Source: Stenopsyche tienmushanensis
Lineage: Eukaryota > Arthropoda > Insecta > Trichoptera > Stenopsychidae
Length of the DNA: 64,000 nt
NCBI GenBank assembly: GCA_008973525.1
Contig: WACJ01000059.1
Location: 992,001-1,056,000 of the forward strand
Reading direction: 5' to 3'
Positions 26,178-35,859 of the stretch are shown piece after piece (the first letter of the stretch is position 1; every line of letters starts with the position of its first letter). The notes under the pieces are model-generated. The model had not been told where the DNA came from. It saw nothing but the letters and a program-made list of their open reading frames with translations, and did not search any database. The position numbers and the translations under genes were made by a program.

Positions 26178-27163
26178 TTAACCCTTTTAGTGCCGGACTA
26201 AATAGAGGTACCTATGCGAGAAAAACCAGCCGAATTTTACAGTTTTACAAGGATTCGGAAAAATGTTTATAAAAACCAAACGAGGAACAATATTTACATG
26301 ATTCAAAAAACCATATATTGTGGATGAAATACAGAATAAAATAATGGCACTAGTTTTTTTGTATTCAATTAAAATTTTAGAAAAAACAAAAGTATAAATG
26401 TTTAAAAATAAAGTAAAAGTTGAGTTCTCTTATACAAAACATATTTGCATATATAAACAGTCATCTTTCCATCATAATTTTATATGGGCCAATTATTATG
26501 AAGTATATACTTTGCATTTCCAATGCATTTTGTACCAAAATAAACAAAACTACATAACAAAAATAAAACATAACTCGAAGGTACATGGTAGGCGCCGGGC
26601 GGATTATCTCTTTCGACATATGTAATTGGTATAGGTAATATAACATTGCTGAAACAAAATTATGTTGTCATAAATATTTATATTTATATATTGTAAATGT
26701 GTAAAATTTTGTTGTAAAACTCACACAAATAATTTATTTAGCATTCGTGGCTGCTAATGCACGCTCCATGCAATCCTTTGTTGCACTTATTACAAATTGT
26801 GCGTGATTTTCTTTTTGGACCACCATCCTTTCTGCTGCACACCACGCAAACTCTTTCCAAATTTCCTGGAAGTTTCCGTACGCCTATACGTGGCACATTT
26901 GTTGAACTTTTATGTTAGATTTTGGTACCTCCAAGCGATAGGAAAATGTTGTCGTCAAAGAAATAAAACGAAAAACTATTTATTTTAATTCTCTCGTAAT
27001 GAAATTAGATAATTTATAACGTATTCTAAATTTATTTTGAGATAGAGTTTCTCGCAATGCAAATAGTAAAGCGCTACAAGGCGCGGGCCGATATATCGGC
27101 TCTGGCACTTCTCGCCAGTGCAACAAGAGCCGATATATCGGCCTCCGGCACTCAAAGGGTTAA
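26178..27163 (-). mobile_element. piggyBac-type element, copy 1 (978 bp plus TTAA target sites)
   Basis: The body 26,182-27,159 is bounded by TTAA on both sides. Its ends are inverted repeats, CCCTTTTAGTGCCGG on the left and CCGGCACTCAAAGGG on the right. TTAA targets and CCC termini are typical of piggyBac-like elements. The right end has two direct copies of the palindrome GCCGATATATCGGC (27,087-27,100 and 27,129-27,142). On the minus strand, 26,914-26,738 encodes a cysteine-rich tail resembling the end of piggyBac transposases. The catalytic DDD core is absent and an in-frame stop precedes the tail, so the copy is an internal-deletion derivative that cannot move by itself. A same-length copy lies at 30,788-31,773. 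Confidence 0.88.
26738..26914 (-). pseudogene. piggyBac transposase C-terminal cysteine-rich domain remnant
   Basis: On the minus strand the frame reads ...NVPRIGVRKLPGNLE, then RVCVVCSRK, TICNKCNKGLH, GACISSHEC and a TAA stop. The spacing of CxxC, CxxC, HxxC and HxxxC resembles the zinc-binding C-terminal domain of piggyBac-family (DDE_Tnp_1_7) transposases, which binds the element's subterminal DNA. A stop codon at 26,915-26,917 lies directly upstream, and no DDD catalytic region is present in the element. There is no start codon, so it is a relic and not an expressed gene unless joined to host sequence by splicing. Confidence 0.75.
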
Positions 27164-28610
27164 GATATGTGTTCATCGTTTCATCATAATCCTTAGAGCC
27201 CTTTCGCTTATTCGTATTAAACCCTTCCCAAATAGCAACGATGCTACATAATTGTTATGGATACCTTCGAAGAAATCCGATTCGAAACTCGAATAGAAAA
27301 TTTACGCAATCATGTTCTCAAAAGCTTAGATAATAATCGCACTTTACCGAAAATAAATCGACAGTAGTGCTTAAAATATTTTTTAAGATACAAAAAAGCC
27401 TCTGAGTAATTGCTAATCCATTCTCATTCGATCGTAATTGTGGGAAGTACAAATCCACAACTAAATACCCATGTATTTCATTTTCCTATATGGACTTTCT
27501 GTTTGCTTTTATTTTTTAATGAACGCGTAAATACCGGTTACAATGTAATTTTTCCGGATGATCATTGTCGGCATATTTGAGACACCGCCCACGCCAATCT
27601 TATTTAGTGGTCTTTCAAAACGACCATCTCGATCTTCAATGTTTTCATTCAAACAGACGATTACTGTTATTTCTTTCACGTAAAAGCTACCGAGCATTTC
27701 TCCCATCCATGCACGCACGAGTTCGACAACATTTTTTCTTTAATTTCATCATTATAATTTACAGCCTGCCTCGTAACACCATAAAGCCTATTGTACATTA
27801 TTCTCTTTTTTTTTCATAAAATATAAGATCCTTTTATAAACCACTATTAAAATAAACATTTTGTCTTGGAAAACTACAATGATTGCGTGGTGATTCGTCT
27901 GTGTTAAATGATTAATGTGCACATCAAAACTAGCTCAAATTCAGCGTTTTAAGTATAGATTTAAGTCTTTATAACATTCGAATTTTAAAATACATTATAT
28001 ATCAATGCTATCCACTATTTATAGAATTACATACTTCTTTACTTTCAATCGTCGCACGCGGCGGTTTCAAGTTGATTTGAGTTCATAATAAATGCATATT
28101 TTTTCATGTAGTCTACATATTTTTACACAAAAAATATGTTAAAATTTAAGAATCTCGAAATAATTCTCAAAAATCAAACCTATTTGAATTTGAACCCCTT
28201 TCTATTTTATTTTGTTTACGCTTCGTTAAAATCGCACTATCACAATATTACATTAGGACATTTATCTGGCAAAAAAATATTGACACCTATTATGAAATTA
28301 ATCTATTGTTAATCTGAATGAAGTATTTTTTATAACCATCATCATCATTTAATAGTCGCAGGCAGTCCACTTATTATAACTATAGCACAACCTCAAGTAC
28401 TACCACTTTCTAATAACAACACGGCTTACTGTTATACAGTAATACGATCGAGTATTTTTTAGAATTATTTGATCTTCTTTTAGTTTTACTCTTATTGTAA
28501 AACTACTACTCGTACTGTCGTTTTGATATTATCAACTTGGAAGAGTACTTGGCGAAGGTTATACAAAAACATAATAGTTTTTCATCGCTTTTCCTGAAAA
28601 GCTATTCAGT
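27164..28610. other. Non-genic DNA
   Basis: No gene recognised. ATCATCATCATTTAATAGTCGC, shortened here to its first 20 bases (ATCATCATCATTTAATAGTC), at about 28,338 followed by GGCAGTCCAC resembles the tail of insect RTE/SINE repeats, but it is too short to call. Confidence 0.45.
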
Positions 28611-28611
28611 T

Positions 28612-29152
28612 TTTAAACTATGACTTACATAGAAAAAGTGAAGATGCGTTCCATGGTTTTTAAAAACCGCATAACTCTGAAACGACTATATAAAATATAT
28701 CCAAAATCGCATAAAAAAGTTAATAAAAAACAGGAAAACAATAAGGCAATTAAAAAATAACAATTTTGGTAGCATTTAAAAGACGTCTTGCATCATTGGC
28801 AAACTTTTAAGGATGTCTGACATCTGGCATTTCAAAAAGTTGGAATTTTGGAAATTCCTTTGGAGAATGTATTTTTAAAAGTCGAAACATTGGAAAAACG
28901 AAATCAATATTATCAAAAATCTAAACCAGAGTAAAGGGCGTGGTCGTAATTCAGCGATCGCAGATGCAATATGATTTATACAGTCTCAAATTATTTTTTT
29001 TTTCCAAATTCCGGTTAGTGTTGATGATTTATTTCCTATTTTATCCAAAATATCTCGATACGTACTCGTCATGAAATAAAAAAAAATCCTTAAAAAAACC
29101 GCATAACTTTGAAATCACATGAAAAAATGTCGCACAAAAAGATGTTCGAATG
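28612..29152 (+). mobile_element. Tigger-like non-autonomous element, copy A (5' truncated)
   Basis: Matches the copies at 49,592 and 60,316: CTATGACTTACATAGAAAAA and GTGAAGATGCGTTCCATG at the left, AACCGCATAAC repeats, GACGTCTTGCAT, AAAGTCGAAACATTGGAAAA in the middle, and GTCGCACAAAAAGATGTTCG at the right end, next to TA (29,153-29,154). The first about 35 bp of the left terminus are missing or unrecognisable. No transposase frame remains. Confidence 0.7.
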
Positions 29153-29257
29153 TATATCCCAAATAATCTACATAGATTTGATTAACAAACGATGCTGTAA
29201 AAATGTAATATATTATAAACATGTTGAAATTATATGCAAATTAGTGCAGAGGGTTTT

Positions 29258-29452
29258 GGGCCCGATCCACACTACGGTGCCGGTAACGGTTCGATCTCGC
29301 TCCGGTCTCGGTTCGATCAAATATTCTTACACAAGAAACAATCAGAGTATTCACACTATCGGATCGTTCCAATCCCGTTTTTTGTATGAGAATATTTGAC
29401 CGGACCAAGACCGAGATCGAACCGTTACCGGCACCATAGTGTGGATCGGGCC
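29258..29452. mobile_element. Palindromic MITE, full copy (about 195 bp)
   Basis: Long terminal inverted repeats: the left arm starts GGCCCGATCCACACTACGGT and includes GCCGGTAACGGTTCGATCTC. The right arm is the mirror image and ends in AGTGTGGATCGGGCC. An inner second inverted repeat (CAAATATTCT / AGAATATTTG) makes most of the element able to fold on itself. Non-coding. The superfamily is unclear because target-site duplications are not convincing; TTA next to the right end would suit a PIF/Harbinger-type target. A half copy is at 58,437. Confidence 0.8.
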
Positions 29453-30787
29453 TTAATCAGAAAGGTTTTATTCACATAGTTAATGTCTTACTTTCGCTTG
29501 CCAGAATGAAGACGATAGTCAATATCTACCGTTTCACAAAACACATTAATTCGGTTAGGTATTAAGAATAATTGATAAACCTAATGTTAAAGGTGGTGGT
29601 AAGCTCTCGGCGTCAGTCGTTGATGGCGAGCATTTTAGTCGTTGGCTGTGCACTTGTAGTCCATATGTTGCGTGCACTTTATAAACGACCGCGCCCATTT
29701 TAGCTGCACTCCGTCTAGTTCGATCTAGATTGTATCTTTGGCTTTGCCATTCGCCGATGTGCTATAAAAAATATTTTATAAATCATGACGAGTTTTGACA
29801 CTAAATGCAGTACGACCCGAGGAGTAGGCTTGCCCGCGATGATAAACCCAATCGGCGTTATATAATGAGCGCCTTTCCTTCTGAGGAATGGAAACGAACG
29901 AGGTTACGGCAGCCAGATCATGTGGATATTTGCCCGTTGGCCTTTATCTGCCGTCGGAATTCCGATCCATTTTTTGACCGCTCTAAGAACAACGAAAGTG
30001 TTCTATATCGTGCGCTCGCACTTAGCTCTGTAACCCTTTCACCAATTCCTACTGAACTGTAAACGCTCCGATCGTCTTGTGGGCTGCTCGCCGTAGATTC
30101 TATTCTATCTGTCATATGTGCCACTGCCACAACAAACCCAAACACAAAACGGAAATTAACTCCAATGTAAAATAATAAATATTCACTGTCTAGATATGGA
30201 TCTGATGATTTTTCTTTGGCAAATGCATCGGCATTTGTTCGCAATCAATTGGCACGTGTCAGGCAACGTGTCAAAAATTAATCTTCTGGTGCCACACGAA
30301 CCAACCCCCAACAAATCGACTACAGCTTATTAACACATTTCATGCGGGGTCATTTTAATCAAAAATTACACTTGTGGATATTTACGCGTATTTTCTGCGC
30401 GATGCTTTCGAGTGGGATTTTGCATGGAAACTTGTCACATTTTTTTCTAACTTTTTTTTTACAAAAATGTTTTGATAATCGAATGGATATTTGTTTGCCT
30501 TTGTAATGATGTTGATGTCTGTGAACTTTTAGGAAGTTTCAGATATATCAGAAGTGTCTTCCAATGCCCAATATCTGCTCACGAGTAAAACAAACGTATT
30601 TTGATGTAATTAATGTTAGATATGTATTCGTAGATATGTCCGGTGCCCAAAAATACGAACGTATTGAAATAAACTTCAGACTTTTAAGTTCACCGATTTT
30701 ATTTGATTAGCTTACAAATTATGCTCATTTTGTGAAACCTATAATTTTGCATCTCCATCTCCATTTTCTTAAACTCTAATAACTTGT
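29453..30787. other. Non-genic DNA with a GC-richer island
   Basis: At 29,580-30,290 the sequence is clearly richer in GC and CG than its flanks. It includes TATAAA at 29,680-29,685 and an open stretch at 29,805-30,062 without any known domain. A decayed gene, a mobile-element remnant or a promoter are all possible. No splice sites decide this. Confidence 0.35.
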
Positions 30788-31773
30788 TTAACCCTTTTAG
30801 TGCCGGGCTAAATAGAGGTGCCTATGCGAGAAAAACCAGCCGAATTTTACAGTTTTACAAGGATTCGGAAAAATGTTTATAAAAACCAAACGAGGAACAA
30901 TATTTACATGATTCAAAAAACCATATATTGTGGATGAAATACAGAACAAAATAATGACACTAGTTTTTTTGTATTCAATTAAAATTTTAGAAAAAACAAA
31001 AGTATAAATGTTTATAAATAAAGTAAAAGTTGAGTTCTCTTCTACAAAACATATTTGCATATACAAACAGTCATCTTTCCATCATAATTTTATATGGGCC
31101 AATTATTATGAAGTATATACTTTGCATTTCCAATGCATTTTGTACCAAAATAAACAAAACTACATAACAAAAATAAAACATAACTCGAAGGTACATGGTA
31201 GGCGCCGGGCGGATTATCTCTTTCGACATATGTAATTGGTATAGGTAATATAACATTGCTGAAACAAAATTATGTTGTCATAAATATTTATATTTATATA
31301 TTGTAAATGTGTAAAATTTTGTTGTAAAACTCACACAAATAATTTATTTAGCATTCGTGGCTGCTAATGCACACTCCATGCAATCCTTTGTTGCACTTAT
31401 TACAAATTGTGCGTGATTTTCTTTTTGGACCACCATCCTTTCTGCTGCACACCACGCAAACTCTTTCCAAATTTCCTGGAAGTTTCCGTACGCCTATACG
31501 TGGCACATTTGTTGAACTTTTATGTTAGATTTTGGTACCTCCAAGCGATAGAAAAATGTTGTCGTCAAAGAAATAAAACGAAAAACTATTTATTTTAATT
31601 CTCTCGTAATGAAATTAGATAATTTATAACGTATTCTAAATTTATTTTGAGATAGAGTTTCTCGCAATGCAAATAGTAAAGCGCTACAAGGCGCGGGCCG
31701 ATATATCGGCTCTGGCACTTCTCGCCAGTGCAACAAGAGCCGATATATCGGCCTCCGGCACTCAAAGGGTTAA
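30788..31773 (-). mobile_element. piggyBac-type element, copy 2 (978 bp plus TTAA target sites)
   Basis: Same length and orientation as the copy at 26,178, with TTAA at 30,788-30,791 and 31,770-31,773 and the same inverted termini and paired GCCGATATATCGGC palindromes. By eye the two copies differ at roughly ten positions, for example GGACT/GGGCT near the left end, so they are about 1% diverged. Independent TTAA target sites with different flanks (GATATG versus TACATT on the right) argue for two insertions rather than a segmental duplication. Confidence 0.88.
31348..31524 (-). pseudogene. piggyBac transposase C-terminal cysteine-rich domain remnant, copy 2
   Basis: Same zinc-binding tail as at 26,738-26,914 (RVCVVCSRK...TICNKCNK...GACI), with the same upstream in-frame stop and no catalytic core. 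A synonymous change in this copy (acactcc instead of acgctcc) keeps GAC in the cysteine-rich tail. The identical truncation in both copies shows that the deletion predates their spread, so the shortened form was itself mobilised. Confidence 0.75.
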
Positions 31774-33199
31774 TACATTCGCAATAATCGCAACTTTTCG
31801 TGAAGTTATGGGATGGTGTTCCTTTTTCACATCTTTTAGCTTTTTAATATATTTTTATTGATTAGCACTTTTTTTTGTCCGTTAGATTTTTCCATTATCA
31901 TTTTTAGTCGATTGATAGCAAAGTCGCTTGTAAAATATTACGCAATGGTTCCATAGACTTAAATTATAATACAGCCCACTGCTTTTCCTCATATTATTGA
32001 ACTTACATTCTCTATGCAAGAACCGCGGTTGGACTGGGTCAGATTTGCTCTCACTGTGCCAACAACTTGCGGATATTGTACAAAGTCCTTTGTCTTGCAT
32101 TAGTACTATTTGTATTGAGACATATTGCACTACAATAAGCAGATCTGGTTTCCAGTGAAATTTCGTCTTATTCTCTATACGCTTATCATAATTATTTCAC
32201 GGAATAGTGATCTTTGTCGACTTCGTCGCTAGATTTTACGATAGCTGCCTTGTAACAATGTCACTTTCTAATGTAGTGTTTTTGCTACTCGATACGATGC
32301 GACTCTCGAGAAATTGAAACATTTCCCTTTTTTAATTATTTAAAATATAAACTGCAATCAAATTGATCAGTTTATCGACGTATTCGCGATCTGGACCAAC
32401 GGATAATGTACGCGGAGCTGTTCGTCGGTGCGAGAGATGGCAGTTGTCTCAATTTTTACGCCATTGATTTGCGTAAAAATATATCTCATTTGATTTGATA
32501 TAATAAAAATAAAATAAGAAAAATGTAATAATTAGGGGAAATCTATCTAAACAAGCTTACAAAGACGTCTCATGAAACATAAGCAGAGTGCCTCCAAGCT
32601 GCATTCATAGCAATTATAAACCTTTTTACAATGCCATAAATGTGCTCAATATATCTCATTATTACAATATAACAAGACGTAATCATTGATTTGGTCAAAT
32701 CGTATCGAAATTATATTGGTTAATCAATTACCATAATCGGCATCTACGTTTGTCCATTCTCGACGTAGAAATAATACGGACAAACGATCTGCAGAGAGAT
32801 TAAACGAGAAAAATATTTTTCGATGTTGCACCATTTTTATCGTAATGATAGGTTTGCGAAACCGGCAGCTTTCAAATATGTCTTGTGTAAATATTATTGT
32901 AGTGGAATGTTTCAAAATAACCTTCAACTTTTCAAAAAATCTTCATTTCAATTATATTTCCTCGGATTGCAATTGAGTGTATATAAGAGCATAATTGCGT
33001 AAACAACTACCAATCTAATTCATAAAATTCAATCAATGCTTGTCTAGTGCGATTTATGAAAATAAGTGAAATATGAAACATATTTGCTTCGTTTCTTCAA
33101 ATATTCTTCATATCCAAAGATGGTGCTCATTGTGGAGCTTTATATGGATCAATTGTTTTCGTTCTTAATACTCTGTTATTTGTAAACATAACACATCAT
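31774..33199. other. Non-genic DNA upstream of the mariner fossil and NAA15 exons
   Basis: No TPR-coding exon of NAA15 or other gene was recognised. Short frames at 31,882-32,130 and 32,724-32,927 have no known domain. Confidence 0.5.
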
Positions 33200-33200
33200 T

Positions 33201-33420
33201 TAATAAGTTCGTAGGATGATAAAACAATAGAAAAATCAATAGCATTGCATTTAATGAGAAAAAATATCATTAAAGCAAAGCAATGCCTTGACAGATGTTA
33301 TTCAAACTCTCAGAGAAAAATGTTTTTACTGATTTTGAACGCGGCCGTATAAACACCGATGATGCTAAACGCTCTGATCGCCTAAATTCGGCACATGTTC
33401 CAGAAAACATTTAAAAAAAC
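33201..33420 (+). mobile_element. Mariner transposon fossil (N-terminal transposase region)
   Basis: The terminal words TAATAAGTTCGTAGGAT (33,201-33,217) match the MITE at 23,378. Downstream, in two frames, are KAKQCLDRCYSNSQ (from about 33,277) and DFERGRINTDDAKRSDRLNS with AHVPENI (from about 33,334), followed by a stop. This is the N-terminal helix-turn-helix region typical of mariner transposases. Frameshifts, an early stop and loss of the catalytic part show it is dead. It ends about 130 bp before the first visible NAA15 exon, inside the presumed intron. Confidence 0.8.
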
Positions 33421-33548
33421 CAGATCCGGCTTCCAGCGATTTAAAAAAAGAAAAGCTCATATACTGCTTAATCTAAGACACCCTCATCATCAAGAAGTCT
33501 TCTATAGTATTGTAATTTATTACATTAAAATATTTCTTTCGTTTGCAG

Positions 33549-35118
33549 AAAATCTTGCACCGGCCGAATTAAAGAAACTGCATAATAAGCAAAGGAAAGC
33601 TAGGCGCAAGGCTGAAAGATTCTCAGCACTTAACGCTGCCAATGCTCCTAAACAGCCGCATACCCGGCCCTGTCTTCATCACGATGCTCCCGATGATGCG
33701 CCTCAATTGGAAGAGCTTATACCTGACAAACTCGCTAGGGTAATTTGAATTTTGTATTTAGAATGAATTGCATCTTTAATGAATTCTCTTGAATATTATG
33801 TGACTTATTTTTGATTTTGTTATCATTAGGTGGAAGATCCATTGGAACAAGCTATCAAGTTCCTCACTCCGTTGCAAACATTAGCCGCAAATAGAATAGA
33901 AACCCATCTAATGGCCTTTGAAATTTATTATAGAAAAGGTATTATAAAATAAATTTATTTAGTTCTCATATTGATTTAATTCTATGAATATTGCCCACAT
34001 TTGATACAGATATGGCACTTTAAGAAGAAGATTATTGTATTGCTGTTCTATTCGTTACCAATTATCATTGGTATTGAATATATGAATCGTGTAATTTGTT
34101 TAATGTTTACCATTTTAGGAAAATTACTCTTAATGCTGCAAAGTATTAAACGTGCGCGCAAGTTGGATTCCGAGAGGCCTGAGCTTCATGATTGCCTAGA
34201 AAGATTTTATTCATCTTTGCAAAAGGCTACATTCGAACCGGGAACTCCAGTTGCTCAAGTTCTTGAAAAGGCGTCTGAAGATGTATGTTAATTTTTTATA
34301 TAAGAATTCTAAAATTCATCCCTATTCAAGGAATGAGTTTTACGGTTATTTAAATACCAATCCAAAAGGCAGTGGATTTCAGCAATATTCAATTATTTTT
34401 ATCTTCAATTAAATCATGAAAATATCAGTTTTTTAGTTAAATTTTTCATAATGCTTAAATTATGGACAAAAGCTATAATATATTTGAAATGCCACTCAAT
34501 AGACTTGAACCAAACTAGCATGAATTTCAATGCAAACCAAAAATTCGAGTGGAAATTAATATATTATTAAGTCAATAACGTTAGTATATAAATATTTATA
34601 CCATTTTTTAATAGCCATGTATTTTTTATAGTTGTTTGGAGGCAAATCTATAAAAACTATAAACCAGGAATATTTAGAAGGACCCGGTAAAAAGTCCCTT
34701 GCTGCTGCCCTTCAAGGTGCTAGAGTTTTGGCTCGTTTGGATAATTCACAGGTGGAAAGGGCTATGAGTATTCTTCATTTTGACTATCCGGATTGTACTA
34801 TAGAGGTTTGTTTTGAAATTGTAGATTGTATAATTATATTTTTTATTTATGATCTTTATTAATTGGTCTTTTTTTTTATAGAATTGCACTAAAGTCCTTG
34901 AAGCTTTCAAAAGAGGCGATTTTGAATCCTTCTCAATTTACACAGTTGTTGAAAACTATATGAGTCAGTGTAAAACTTTGTTCCCGTACACCTTAGCATT
35001 CAAAACAGATTCAGAACAAATAGAATCACGTCCTCCCACTCCTTTGCCTGGTACTACTGCTGTTTGCACTTATTTGGAACCATCGATGCCCGTATGCCCT
35101 ATGTATAGAAGAAAATAA
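33549..35118 (+). CDS. NAA15: NAA15, NatA auxiliary subunit, C-terminal exons only
   Basis: Five exons, 33,549-33,739, 33,830-33,938, 34,119-34,282, 34,632-34,805 and 34,882-35,118, join in frame through GT-AG introns into about 291 residues and end in TAA. The protein starts [11 protein letters not shown], has the basic stretch [11 protein letters not shown], then [37 protein letters not shown] and [11 protein letters not shown], all hallmarks of the C-terminal third of NAA15/NAA16. In NatA this subunit is a TPR-repeat scaffold that binds the catalytic subunit NAA10 and the ribosome for co-translational N-terminal acetylation. The family is about 850-870 residues long, so about 570 N-terminal residues with most TPRs are missing. 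The first exon starts in mid-codon behind a good acceptor (TTTGCAG), so an upstream exon is expected, but none is recognisable in the preceding 33 kb. Either the 5' exons lie beyond a giant intron, or this is a partial duplicate or rearranged copy. Exons are open and splice sites intact, which argues against long decay. Confidence 0.88.
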
Positions 35119-35842
35119 AATCGAGTGAGATAATTTTATAACTGTGACTATAGCTGACATTTGTCATCATCACAAAAACTGTTTGCCCGTATCTGGCATA
35201 TGAAATTTTAAACTTTTGCGCTTACCATATTTTAAAAATTATTTGGCATTGCGGTCCCTTACAATCAATTAGTTCAATATGAATTTAGGTTATGTATCTG
35301 AAATGGTGAAAACATAAGGAAATTGTCATAATAAGGTGTCGGGGCAGATGAGAGATGCATTAAAAAAAGATGGTAACTTTTGTCAGTAATTTTTAACATG
35401 ATTCAACCTTTATATATATATTTCATTACTCTTAAGAGAAATTGAAAAGACTTTGAACAAAATTGCAATTATTATAATATTAGTTCATCTTAAATGTATG
35501 AAACCATGTATGAAAAATTGTCGAGGACAGCGATGAAATATGTTGTTGATCGATACTATTAAACTCAAATCTTTACTGTATAATTTGTATTTTCTTTCAT
35601 CAATATGTATATATGTATTGGTATGTAGTTATTTAAATTTTATTTTTGTAACTGAATTACTTTCAAATTCGAATTATTAATGTCAAATGTAATCGATACA
35701 CCCGCATATATTACATTGATATTTTCTACAGTACATGTATAAAGTTTTAGTTTTTATACAGTTCTTATTGAATGATGTTTCTACAAATTTTTCTCGATTT
35801 TCTTTTATTCTACGATGTAAATTTTAAATTTGTATATACCTA

Positions 35843-35848
35843 AATAAA
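35843..35848 (+). terminator. Poly(A) signal candidate for NAA15
   Basis: AATAAA about 725 bp after the NAA15 stop, with more A/T-rich AATAAA-like words just downstream. It would give a 3' UTR of roughly 0.75 kb. Confidence 0.4.
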
Positions 35849-35859
35849 TAGATAGTTAA

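Noticed and set aside
26461..26646. 61-codon frame repeated identically at 31,071-31,256
   Set aside because: Apparent conservation is only because the two piggyBac derivatives are nearly identical copies; it lies outside the transposase remnant.
33395..33548. Upstream extension of the NAA15 frame to a Met at 33,395
   Set aside because: The extension reads through the mariner fossil and an AT-rich intron segment; homology starts at the acceptor 33,549.
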